Of a DNA stretch of 10,416 nucleotides, positions 1 to 7,535 are shown one piece after another. The DNA is from Elusimicrobiota bacterium (lineage in GTDB: Bacteria > Elusimicrobiota > Elusimicrobia > Elusimicrobiales > UBA9959): positions 1 through 10,416 of the forward strand of contig DAOWCC010000079.1 in the NCBI GenBank assembly GCA_030639665.1, written 5' to 3'. A model generated the notes under the pieces. That model searched no databases and was not told the origin of the DNA. It saw nothing but the letters and a program-made list of their open reading frames with translations. Every line of letters begins with the position of its first letter. Positions within the stretch are counted from its first letter, which is position 1. A program made the position numbers and the translations under genes.

Positions 1-33
1 AAATCTTTATTTTTCCTTTTATTGGTGACGAAT

Positions 34-908
34 TTACTCACAAAAAACAAAACTACTATTAATTCCCTTTGAATCCAAATATCTAATTGCGGTTTCTTTT
101 AATTCACTTTTTAATATCAATTTTATAAACACTTTCTTCTCATTTTCGATAGCATAACGATTCCACACATCTGCAATATCATAACTAAAAAGCATCTGAG
201 CTATATAAGCTGGTTTTTGATTTTTATATTGTTTGTTATTTGTTTTTCAGGATAAAAGAGTAGAGGAAACCCCTCGTCCCCATTACGAAATTTTTGAGAA
301 CACATTAAATCTATTATTTTACTGGTTTTAGAAATTTGTTGAATTTTACCTACAGATCCAGCATCAAAAATCCATAAAGCACTATTAAAATTATCATCAA
401 ACTGAGTTTCTTTCCCATTAAAAATTGAAAAATACAAACCAATATCCTCAGACAAACTCCAATCTAAAAAGAATGTGCCTGGAATAAACTTTTGGTCTTC
501 TGGATATTTACAAGGATACTGTTGCAAATGCTTAAGAAACTCAAACCATGAGTCACCATCTTGTTCCTTTTTAAAAAGCTCTTCTTTTGGCTTCATTAAA
601 ATATTCAATTTTAATAAAAGAAGAGAAAGCATTGTCTTATTAAATATTGATGTATTTCGAATTTCAGAGGGCAAAGCTCTATAATCAGAAATTTCAAATA
701 ATTTTTTTATACCATTTCTAACAAAGCTCGAGTCCAAAAACCATTTATGATTTATTTGTCCTCTAAATAAACAAACTGGATCCGTTCCTTCACAAGAATT
801 TTTCACATGTTTCAGCTCAAGTAAAAAATCTTCAAAAGATGCGGGTATCCATTCTAAATAATCAGAACTATATATCGTGTTTTTACATTTTGGTGTAATG
901 AAATCCAT
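34..908 (-). pseudogene. FRG-domain protein, interrupted by a -1 frameshift
   Basis: The gene starts at the ATG at 908, three bases after the stop of the upstream small membrane gene, with a GGGA ribosome-binding candidate inside that gene's end. The first frame gives 235 residues ending at a TAG at 201-203. It carries the FRG signature (F48-R49-G50-Q51), a conserved block near residues 143-163 (FFLDWSLSEDIGLYFS) and the start of the block FYPEKQ. Just after NNIK the frame fails. In the -1 frame the sequence continues as NQKPAYIAQM, then a helical tail with DVW and YLDSKGIN, ending at the TAA at 34-36. These are the C-terminal features expected of FRG proteins. Adding one A to the A5 run at 221-225 (minus strand) restores a protein of about 291 residues. 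FRG domains have no established activity that I know of, though they are often found near defence or toxin genes. The break is either a real mutation or a homopolymer sequencing error. The region is AT-rich compared with the importer genes. Confidence 0.85.
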
Positions 909-911
909 GTT

Positions 912-1130
912 CTATTTTCCCACAATACGGATAAATTCAGGAGATATTTTGCAAGCACTAAAACAACTTTTTTTTGCAGCAGAATAATTATGTTTTTTAT
1001 AACACCAAGCGATACATTCAGCCATTTTATCATCATTGTAAAGCTTAGTAGCATAAATTACAAAACCAATTAATATTACAGCAACAACCCCTATTTGTAA
1101 TGGACTCCGTTTGTTTTTTGTATTCTCACC
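912..1130 (-). pseudogene. Small single-pass membrane protein with twin CX3C motif, start codon missing
   Basis: An open minus-strand frame ends at the TAG at 912-914 and gives 72 residues downstream of the octamer array. It has a basic N-terminal stretch (KNKRSP), one hydrophobic helix (about residues 12-28, QIGVVAVILIGFVIYA) and a hydrophilic C-terminal part. That part holds four cysteines spaced CX3C-X12-CX3C (CIAWC and CFSAC). The positive-inside rule would place this tail in the periplasm, where the cysteines could form disulfides across a helical hairpin; this is inference. No ATG, GTG or TTG occurs in frame before the helix. The open frame instead runs through the octamer array up to the stop codon of the ABC ATPase gene (1176-1178), so the original 5' end appears lost. 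The stop lies three bases before the FRG start, which suggests the two were translationally coupled. I do not recognise a family. Confidence 0.6.
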
Positions 1131-1170
1131 GTCTGGCTGTCTAGCTGCCGAGCTGTATCGCTGTCGCGCT
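1131..1170. repeat. Octamer array A, five imperfect 8-base units
   Basis: Five consecutive 8-base units in exact phase. On the plus strand every unit begins with G and ends with GCT; the consensus is GTCNNGCT (for example GTCTAGCT at 1139-1146). The array lies between the ATPase stop codon (1176-1178) and the small membrane gene, and it occupies the place where that gene's start should be. It is markedly richer in GC than the flanking sequence. No transposase or known repeat class is recognisable. Confidence 0.75.
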
Positions 1171-1175
1171 GAGTA

Positions 1176-2252
1176 TTATTTTTTAAAAAAGTGGATTTTT
1201 GACTGATCAAATCTAAAGTTTATTTCCTGATTTTCTTTAAAGTTTTTCTTGGCGGTGAATATGGAAAATTCCATATTATTAGACGAGACATATAACAGAA
1301 CCTCTTTTCCCAAAAGTTCCATTGTATCTATCTTGCCTTTCAAAACATTTTCATTATCATCCGTAACTTCAATATCGGCGGGGCGTATTCCCATGCAATA
1401 TTTAGTCCCGACTTCGACGGCGGCAGGATCAAAATAAAATCTATCCTTTTCAAATTGAATATAAAATTTCTCTTGTTCTTTGGAAACTTCAACATCAAAT
1501 AAATTCATATTCGGAAAACCTATAAATCCCGCCACAAATTTATTGGCCGGTTTTTCATAAAGATTAATCGCGCTATCAACTTGCTGAACATAGCCGTCTT
1601 TAAGCACGGCAACCCTATCGCCCAAAGTCATGGCTTCGACCTGATCATGCGTAACATAAACAGTCGTTATGCCAAGCTCGCGCTGGAGTTTTTTAAGCTC
1701 AATTCTGGTAGCGGTTCTTAATTGCGCATCTAAGTTTGAAAGAGGCTCGTCAAATAAAAGGACTCTAGGCTTTCTCACTATCGCTCTGGCTATAGCCACC
1801 CTTTGCCGCTCTCCGCCCGAAAGCTCCGACGGTTTTGAGTCTATATGATTGGTAATATGCAATATCTCGGCGCTTTTTCTTACTTGCCTATCTATTTCAC
1901 TCTTATCCATCTTGGCTATTTTCAAAGGGAAGGCGATATTTTCATAAACTGAAAGATGAGGATAAAGGGCATAGGTTTGAAAAACCATGGCCACATTTCT
2001 TTCTTTCGGAGGCATACATTCGCTTTTATTCTCACTTGCCACAACTTCGCCGTCAAAAATAAGCTGACCACCCGTCGGATTCTCAAGACCGGCTATTATA
2101 TTCAATAAAGTTGATTTTCCGCAGCCGGACGGCCCCAAAAGAACAAAAAACTCTCCGTCTTTCATCTCAAGATTTATATCTTTGAGAACACTGACACTTT
2201 CCTTTCCAATAGTTTTGAATTCTTTTTGGATATTTTTAATTTCTATTTTCAT
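1176..2252 (-). CDS. CUT1 sugar ABC importer ATPase, MalK/UgpC-like
   Basis: Cytoplasmic ATPase that powers the importer encoded upstream. Starting from the ATG at 2252 it is 358 residues (MKIEIKNIQK). This start is preferred because GGAG/GAGAG lies at the right distance upstream; a TTG 15 bases earlier overlaps that ribosome-binding site. Motifs in order: Walker A GPSGCGKST (40-48), Q-loop Q92, signature LSGGERQ (144-150), Walker B VLLFDE (164-169), D-loop NLD (173-175) and H-loop H202. After about residue 245 comes the C-terminal regulatory/TOBE part typical of MalK-type subunits, which is why the protein is much longer than a bare nucleotide-binding domain. All catalytic motifs are intact. 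The gene is last in the importer operon, separated from the MalG-like gene by about 110 bases filled by octamer array B. MalK-type ATPases can serve several sugar importers, so the substrate cannot be read from this gene. Confidence 0.93.
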   Translation of the reverse strand: MKIEIKNIQKEFKTIGKESVSVLKDINLEMKDGEFFVLLGPSGCGKSTLLNIIAGLENPTGGQLIFDGEVVASENKSECMPPKERNVAMVFQTYALYPHLSVYENIAFPLKIAKMDKSEIDRQVRKSAEILHITNHIDSKPSELSGGERQRVAIARAIVRKPRVLLFDEPLSNLDAQLRTATRIELKKLQRELGITTVYVTHDQVEAMTLGDRVAVLKDGYVQQVDSAINLYEKPANKFVAGFIGFPNMNLFDVEVSKEQEKFYIQFEKDRFYFDPAAVEVGTKYCMGIRPADIEVTDDNENVLKGKIDTMELLGKEVLLYVSSNNMEFSIFTAKKNFKENQEINFRFDQSKIHFFKK

Positions 2253-2271
2253 AAATAATCTCTCCAACGAC

Positions 2272-2367
2272 GGTAATAAGTTGATATGTTTATATGGTGA
2301 TAAGTAATAAGGAGCTTCCCTATAACTTATTTCCGTATTTTCATAATTCCCATACTTCCGCTTTTCA
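2272..2367. repeat. Octamer array B, twelve units in two blocks
   Basis: The gap between the MalG-like and ATPase genes divides into twelve 8-base units without loss of phase. Block 1 (2272-2303) has four units fitting GKTNATAW, for example GGTAATAA and GTTGATAT, followed by a degenerate unit. Block 2 (2312-2367) has seven units that all carry C at position 7, and six of the seven carry T at position 5, giving repeated TTCC/TTTC cores. The last unit runs into the TGA stop of the MalG-like gene (2365-2367). The repeats are degenerate rather than exact copies. Confidence 0.6.
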
Positions 2368-3189
2368 TCCCTTAACAGCTCCTTTGGTTAATCCTCCGAC
2401 TATATGCCTTTGAAAAATCAATGTCAGCGCCAATATGGGCAGCATGGTAACGGTTGAGGCCGCCATTATCTGTCCCCACGGAACTTGTCCGTGCAAGCCT
2501 TCAAATAAAGCTATGCCGACGGGTATTGTGCGGCTATGATAATCGGTAGTCAAAATTAAAGCGAATATAAACTCATTAAAAGCGAATATGAAAGATAAGA
2601 GAGCCGTTGAAAATATGCCGGGAAGGGCGACGGGAAAAAGAACTTTAAATAAGATTTGAAACTTTGAACATCCGTCTATTGTGGCGGCCTTATCAAGCTC
2701 TCTCGGTATTTGAGAAAAGTAACTTACCAAAATCCATAAAGAAAGGGGAAGTATCCACGCGATATAAGGGAAAATCAAAGCGGGATAAGCGTTAATAAAA
2801 CCGAAGTAAACCATAATTTTGAACAAATAACCAATCATGCTTACTTGCGGAAACATTGAAATTCCCAAAACAAACAGAAGCACGAAAATCTTGCCTTTCA
2901 TCTCAAGGCGGGTTATGGCGTAAGCGGCAAGGGAAGCTATAAATACGGTTACCACCGACGAGATAAAAGAAATGATTATGCTGTTTTTCAAATAATCCAG
3001 AAAATGCAAAGATTCCACGCCCAAAACATTTTTATAGTTTTCCAATGTCAAATTCCAGCCCTTGGCGAGAAAATCGGGCGCCACATTTATGCTTGTTAAA
3101 ACCATATAAACAAAAGGGAAAAGCGAAAACAAAACCATAAAACACGCCGTTAAAACTATAAGTAAATTTTTAATTTTTTCTTCGTTCAT
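2365..3189 (-). CDS. CUT1 sugar ABC importer permease, MalG-like
   Basis: Inner-membrane permease, one half of the translocation channel. The 274 residues match the usual MalG-family length. There is a hydrophobic helix at about 9-34 and further helices at about 70-95, 100-130, 133-160, 185-215 and 240-262, so six segments. The cytoplasmic EAA loop that docks on the ATPase is clear at about 166-190 (DKAATIDGCSKFQ followed by LFPVALPG), with its conserved glycine at G173. The C-terminus RHIVGGLTKGAVKG is typical of the family. The start ATG (3187-3189) overlaps the stop of the MalF-like gene as ATGA, with AGGA six bases upstream, indicating translational coupling. Substrate cannot be deduced. 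Confidence 0.93.
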   Translation of the reverse strand: MNEEKIKNLLIVLTACFMVLFSLFPFVYMVLTSINVAPDFLAKGWNLTLENYKNVLGVESLHFLDYLKNSIIISFISSVVTVFIASLAAYAITRLEMKGKIFVLLFVLGISMFPQVSMIGYLFKIMVYFGFINAYPALIFPYIAWILPLSLWILVSYFSQIPRELDKAATIDGCSKFQILFKVLFPVALPGIFSTALLSFIFAFNEFIFALILTTDYHSRTIPVGIALFEGLHGQVPWGQIMAASTVTMLPILALTLIFQRHIVGGLTKGAVKG

Positions 3190-4058
3190 AAGTTGTCCTG
3201 AAACTTGCTGACTTTTATATAAAAAACGGACATGACAAAAGCGACCAAGAATAACAATACGGAAATGGCGCTGCCATAGCCGAAATCTCCGCCCAAGAAA
3301 TATTTATACGCGTAAAGAGACACCGATGTGGTCGCTCCGCCCGGACCGCCATGAGTTAAAACATATATCACATCAAAAACTCTAAGGGAATCTATAGTTC
3401 TAAATAAAAGCGAAACCAGAAGCACGGGTTTCAATAAGGGCAAAGTTATAAGAAAAAAAGTTTGAACAAAATTAGCCCTGTCTATTTTGGCCTGAAGCCT
3501 TAAATCCGACGGCACGGACTGCAATCCGGCCAAAACCAATAAAGCCACGAAAGGAGCCGTTTTCCAGACATCGGCGACCACAACGGTGGTAAAAGCGCCG
3601 ATATCGGTGCCTATCCAATTTACGGGCGCCTCGCTAAGTCCCGTGGACAATAGAATATAATTGGCCAAACCGTAACTGTAATTATAAACCAATTCCCATA
3701 TTTTGGCCGATATGGCCGATGGTATGGCCCAAGGCACAAGAACGCAAGCTCTGAGCAATCCTCTGAAGGGAATCTTTAAATCCAATACTACGGCAAATGC
3801 CGTTCCGATAATAAGTTCCAAAGGAACTGTAACAGCGATGAAAAGCAATGTAAATCTTAATGATTTCCAAAAACCCTCATCCCTTAATAAATCGCCGTAA
3901 TTATCCAAAAATATGAACTTCATTTTAAGGAAAGTAACATCCCTAAACATACTTGTCCATATCGAGCCTATTATGGGAATAAGAACAAATAAAGCCACAA
4001 ATACTAAAAGAGGGGAAACAAAGGCGTAAGATTCGAATTTTTTTATGAAATTTTTCAT
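3186..4058 (-). CDS. CUT1 sugar ABC importer permease, MalF-like
   Basis: Inner-membrane permease pairing with the MalG-like subunit. From the ATG at 4058 it is 290 residues (MKNFIKKFES), which suits the short MalF type with six helices: about 12-37, 68-93, 102-125, 152-180, 205-225 and 263-282. AAGGA lies just upstream of this ATG. Alternatives are an ATG at 4076 and a TTG at 4082, giving 6 or 8 more residues. The motif THGGPGGATTS (235-245) is family-typical. The EAA loop is recognisable at about 189-209 (QAKIDRANF followed by ITLPLLKP), but arginine (R194) stands where the conserved glycine of the D-G-A core is expected. The gene begins about 41 bases after the solute-binding protein stop and ends in an ATGA overlap with the next permease. 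Confidence 0.92.
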   Translation of the reverse strand: MKNFIKKFESYAFVSPLLVFVALFVLIPIIGSIWTSMFRDVTFLKMKFIFLDNYGDLLRDEGFWKSLRFTLLFIAVTVPLELIIGTAFAVVLDLKIPFRGLLRACVLVPWAIPSAISAKIWELVYNYSYGLANYILLSTGLSEAPVNWIGTDIGAFTTVVVADVWKTAPFVALLVLAGLQSVPSDLRLQAKIDRANFVQTFFLITLPLLKPVLLVSLLFRTIDSLRVFDVIYVLTHGGPGGATTSVSLYAYKYFLGGDFGYGSAISVLLFLVAFVMSVFYIKVSKFQDNL

Positions 4059-4099
4059 TATTCCTTGTTGCCTCATTGCCAAATTACCTTATCGCCATA

Positions 4100-5371
4100 C
4101 TACTCATATCTCTCAATAATATTTTTAATTTCAAATTCAGCTTGATTAAAAGCCTCTTTTGAGTCGGTCTTTCCGGCCACTATTGAATTTATATGCCTCT
4201 GCAGGACATCGGAAACCTGAGTATAATAGGGGATGGCGGGTCTTGGAGAAGCATTGCCAAAAACATTTTTTAAATCTTTAAAATGAGGATATTTCTTTAA
4301 AATTTCAGCATCCGAATAAACATCTTTGCGCGCCGGATTCCAGCCCAATTTTAGGCAAAAAGATTTTTGAACTTTTTTTGACACCACATATTTCATAAAA
4401 GCCCACGCTTCATCTTTTGAGTCGGAGAATCTGGATATGCCTATATGCCAGCCGCCTAATGTTGAAACACTTTTTCCGCCTTTAAAATAAGGCAGAGCCG
4501 CTATGGCGACCTTACCCTTAATTTCGGAATTATCGCTTTGATGAAGCCCCCAGGCATAAGGCCAGTTCCTTTCAAAAAGAGCGTTCCCGCTTTGAAAAAA
4601 CATTCTAACCTGCTCTTCTTTCATATCCGTATATGTATTGGGAGGGGAAAGCTTCCACTTATTAATTAAGTCCTTCATAAAATCGGCCGCTTTAATATTC
4701 GCGGGAGTATTAATTTTGAGCTTACCCGTAAATGAAAAGCCACCGCCATCCAGAGAGGCAAACTCAAGAAAATTACAAATAAGGCCTTCATATTGAGCCC
4801 CTTGCCAAACAAAAGCGAAAAACGAGGAGTTCTTTTCGCGTTCCGCTTTTTGAATTTTTTTAGAAATTTTTAAAAACTCAGACCATGTGGAGGGGGGATT
4901 TTGGAAACCGTATTTTTTAAGCAAATCTTTTCTGTAATAGAGCACTCCCGCGTCAATATAAACGGGCAAAGCCACAATATTATTTTTATAAGTATCGGAT
5001 AAATCCAAGATATTCTTCCAAAAAGGTTTCAGACTGTATTTGTCTCTTTGTACATACTCATCCAATGGCAAAAGCCAATTGGAAGCGGCAAATTGAGGTA
5101 TCCAGGCAATATCCATAAGGAAGATATCTGGATTTTCTATTTTGGCCTTCATCGGTATTAAAATACCCTGGCGGCGCTGGTCGGAATCGGTGGGCTGTCG
5201 GAGAATTCTGACTTTTATTCCTTTTTCTTTTTCAAAATCGCTTATTATCTCTTCCCAAAAATCAAGCTCATTGGGAGCCCCGCCGACACTGAAGACAAGT
5301 TCCGGCGTTTTTTTGGCGCAAGCCGTGAAGGCAAATAATAGTATCAGTGAAAATTTAAAAATAGATTTCAT
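4100..5371 (-). CDS. Extracellular sugar-binding lipoprotein of the ABC importer
   Basis: Family 1 solute-binding protein of 423 residues that captures the sugar outside the inner membrane and delivers it to the permeases. The N-terminus is a lipoprotein signal: basic start, hydrophobic core, then FTAC with the acylated cysteine at C18. The mature start (ELVFSVGG) and segments such as IFLMDIAWIPQFA, YYRKDLLKKYGF, PSTWSEF, FVWQGAQYEGL and NALFERNWPYAW follow the two-lobe fold of this family. The FVWQGAQYEG block resembles trehalose/maltose-type binding proteins (ThuE/TMBP group). That points to an alpha-glucoside substrate, but only as inference. The start ATG at 5371 has GGGG a few bases upstream. 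It is the first gene of the importer operon, 49 bases after glyS. Confidence 0.9.
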   Translation of the reverse strand: MKSIFKFSLILLFAFTACAKKTPELVFSVGGAPNELDFWEEIISDFEKEKGIKVRILRQPTDSDQRRQGILIPMKAKIENPDIFLMDIAWIPQFAASNWLLPLDEYVQRDKYSLKPFWKNILDLSDTYKNNIVALPVYIDAGVLYYRKDLLKKYGFQNPPSTWSEFLKISKKIQKAEREKNSSFFAFVWQGAQYEGLICNFLEFASLDGGGFSFTGKLKINTPANIKAADFMKDLINKWKLSPPNTYTDMKEEQVRMFFQSGNALFERNWPYAWGLHQSDNSEIKGKVAIAALPYFKGGKSVSTLGGWHIGISRFSDSKDEAWAFMKYVVSKKVQKSFCLKLGWNPARKDVYSDAEILKKYPHFKDLKNVFGNASPRPAIPYYTQVSDVLQRHINSIVAGKTDSKEAFNQAEFEIKNIIERYE

Positions 5372-5389
5372 TTAACCCCAAACACATTC

Positions 5390-5422
5390 AACCATTTTCC
5401 ACCTACAGGGTGGAAAACGGTT
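5390..5422 (-). terminator. Hairpin at the glyS end, possible terminator or attenuator
   Basis: A 13-base-pair inverted repeat with one internal mismatch: a perfect 9-base-pair stem (TTTTCCACC at 5395-5403 with GGTGGAAAA at 5409-5417), a five-base loop, and four more pairs outside one A/C mismatch. It overlaps the glyS stop codon (5421-5423) and sits just before the importer genes. No U-rich tract follows on the minus strand, so it is not a textbook intrinsic terminator. It could attenuate readthrough or stabilise an mRNA 3' end. Confidence 0.45.
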
Positions 5423-7535
5423 ATCCTTGAATTTGTGATAAATCGGCGGCTTTAGCAAAAAGAACAACAAGAGACTTTATGATTTTAAGCCTATTTGTTT
5501 TAACTTTCTCGTCTTTAACCATAACCATAACACTATCAAAGAAACCGTCCAATGCCGGTTTTATTTTAACAAGCTCCGAGAGATAGGATGAATAGTCATT
5601 ATTTTTCAATATATCTCCGCCTTTTAAAGAAAGGCTTTGTATATTTTTATAAAGCGCTTTTTCAGCGTCCTCTTCAAATAAAGTTTCATCGGGCATATCC
5701 GTTTCTTTAATAGATGTTTGCTTTAAAATATTTTTGGCTCTTTTAAAAGAAGCCGCGAGAGATTCGAAATCAGGATTCTTTCTCATTGTATTTAAACTCT
5801 TAATTCTCCGAGCGGCATTCGTTAAATCTCCGGATTCAATAAAATAAGATTTAACGGCTCTAATTTCATCGAATTTATAACCTGACTCGATAAAAACCGC
5901 TTCCGCTCTCTGCCATATAAATTCCAAAATATCCCTAAACAATTTTTCTTTATCACTTTTCTCTTTAACACCTTTTGGCAAAAATTCAAAAGCCTCTTTC
6001 AAAACACTATTCAAATTAAGAGAAAACTTCTTTGCGATAATAATTCTCGCTAGCCCCATGGCATGACGCCTGAGAGCATAAGGGTCGGCGCTTCCCGTAA
6101 CTGTTATGCCCACGGCAAAAGAAGACAAAATAGTGTCAATTTTGCCCGAAAGAGAAACCACGGAACTTTCAACAGAGGCCGGTAAAGCGGAGATGGAAGA
6201 AAGAGGCCAATAAAATTCTTTTATACTTTTACAAACTCCCTTTGAAAGGTTGGCGTTTTTTGCGTAATAATACGCCATTATTCCCTGAAGTTCGGTAAAT
6301 TCTTTTACCACTTCACTCGCTAAATCGCAATAGATATATTCCGATGCCCTAAAAATTTCTTCTTTATTAAGCTTTTCAAGCTTAAGCCCTTTGGAAAGAA
6401 TAGTGGAACACTCTTTTATTCGATGACATTTATCATACATGGTGCCAAGCCCCTGATGAAAAGTTATGTCTTGCAATTTATCATTCATTAAATCCAAAGG
6501 CATGGCTAAATCTTTTTTGTAAAAAAACAAAGCGTCTTTAAATCTGGCTTCAAGAACATTCTTAAAACCGTCTCTGACATTTTTTTGCCCTTTTGAAATC
6601 CCGTCTCTTATGCCGATAAAATACGGCTCAAGCGCGCCCTTCAAATTTTCGACCGTAAAAAATTTAAGTTGCGACTTCATAACCAAATGAACAAGCTCCG
6701 CGGGCAAATCAAGAAAATCTCTTGAAAAATCACCGACAACACCTACCGGATATTCCACAAGATAAAGATTTTCTTCAAGCAACTCTTGATCAATATTGGC
6801 CGTCAATTTCATTCTTTTCAAAGCGGAAGAAATTTCTTTATCTAAAACAGACTTCCTATCTTCATCTTTCACTATAACATTCAAATGCTCTAAAGTTTTA
6901 AAATATTTTTCGGCGCTCTTGATAATTATCTCTTTCGAACCCTTGGCGCTTAAACCAACTGTTTTTCTCGCTGATTTTATGCCCGCTAATTTAAAAGATA
7001 TCAACTTTTCTCCATAGAGAGCGATAATGCTTCTAATCGGCCGGGCAAATCTGAAGCGCTCCTCTTCCCAAATCATATTCTTGGGAAATTGCAGCTTGCT
7101 GATAATATGAGGAAATATTTCGGCAAGTTTTTTAGAAGAAGGCTCTCCGCCTATCTTTCTTTCAATGGCAAGAAAATCTCCCTTCGGAGTTTTTATCACT
7201 TTCAGTTTATCGGGCGTGGTTTTTTGCGATTTGGCAAAACCAAAACTTTGCGGGGTATATTTTCCGTTTTCATCTTTTAAAAGCTTAGCTGAAGGCCCCG
7301 TTGCCGTAATTGTTTTTTCTTCGGTCTTGGCTTCCATGTTGTGGATATAAAGCACAAGTCTTTTATAAGTTCCAAAGCTCTCAATACTCTCATGTTTTAT
7401 GCCGAGTTTATTTAAATTATCAACCGCTATCTTTTCCATCTGACTCTTGGCGGAAGTTATAAAACGGGCGGGAATATTTTCAATTCTGATTTCCAAAAGC
7501 GCGTCTTTTTTAGCAATGGATTTATTTTTATTCAT
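5421..7535 (-). CDS. glyS: Glycyl-tRNA synthetase beta subunit
   Basis: Beta subunit of the bacterial alpha2beta2 glycyl-tRNA synthetase, which recognises tRNA-Gly and supports charging by the alpha subunit. From the ATG at 7535 it is 704 residues, close to the family norm. Recognisable blocks: LLEIRIENIPARF (13-25), RFARPIRSIIALYG (162-175), GDFSRDFLDLPAELV (268-282), MKSQLKFFTVENL (286-298), HQGLGTMYDK (360-369), CDLASEVVKEFTELQGIM (403-420), VTGSADPYALRR (479-490) and the C-terminal helical anticodon-binding segment ending FFDSVMVMVKDE and KAADLSQIQ. The chosen ATG has GAGG eight bases upstream and overlaps the end of glyQ by eight bases (ATGAATAA); a TTG 12 bases earlier is a weaker choice. 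The gene appears intact. Confidence 0.96.
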   Translation of the reverse strand: MNKNKSIAKKDALLEIRIENIPARFITSAKSQMEKIAVDNLNKLGIKHESIESFGTYKRLVLYIHNMEAKTEEKTITATGPSAKLLKDENGKYTPQSFGFAKSQKTTPDKLKVIKTPKGDFLAIERKIGGEPSSKKLAEIFPHIISKLQFPKNMIWEEERFRFARPIRSIIALYGEKLISFKLAGIKSARKTVGLSAKGSKEIIIKSAEKYFKTLEHLNVIVKDEDRKSVLDKEISSALKRMKLTANIDQELLEENLYLVEYPVGVVGDFSRDFLDLPAELVHLVMKSQLKFFTVENLKGALEPYFIGIRDGISKGQKNVRDGFKNVLEARFKDALFFYKKDLAMPLDLMNDKLQDITFHQGLGTMYDKCHRIKECSTILSKGLKLEKLNKEEIFRASEYIYCDLASEVVKEFTELQGIMAYYYAKNANLSKGVCKSIKEFYWPLSSISALPASVESSVVSLSGKIDTILSSFAVGITVTGSADPYALRRHAMGLARIIIAKKFSLNLNSVLKEAFEFLPKGVKEKSDKEKLFRDILEFIWQRAEAVFIESGYKFDEIRAVKSYFIESGDLTNAARRIKSLNTMRKNPDFESLAASFKRAKNILKQTSIKETDMPDETLFEEDAEKALYKNIQSLSLKGGDILKNNDYSSYLSELVKIKPALDGFFDSVMVMVKDEKVKTNRLKIIKSLVVLFAKAADLSQIQG

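Noticed and set aside
17..28. A 12-base match to the minus strand at 9152-9163
   Set aside because: An AT-rich 12-base match between strands is expected by chance in 10 kb; the flanks do not match.
214..225. Programmed -1 ribosomal frameshifting in the FRG gene
   Set aside because: The A-runs do not form a canonical X-XXY-YYZ heptamer in the zero frame (the run at 214-218 is preceded by C), and no clear downstream stem was seen. An indel is simpler.
854..1054. A 66-residue minus-strand frame overlapping the FRG start
   Set aside because: It overlaps the better-supported small membrane frame (TM helix and paired cysteines) and the FRG N-terminus, and has no recognisable features.
1179..1190. 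T6A6 palindrome as a terminator at the end of the ATPase gene
   Set aside because: It lies inside the last codons, has no loop and is all A/T, so it would not form a stable terminator hairpin.
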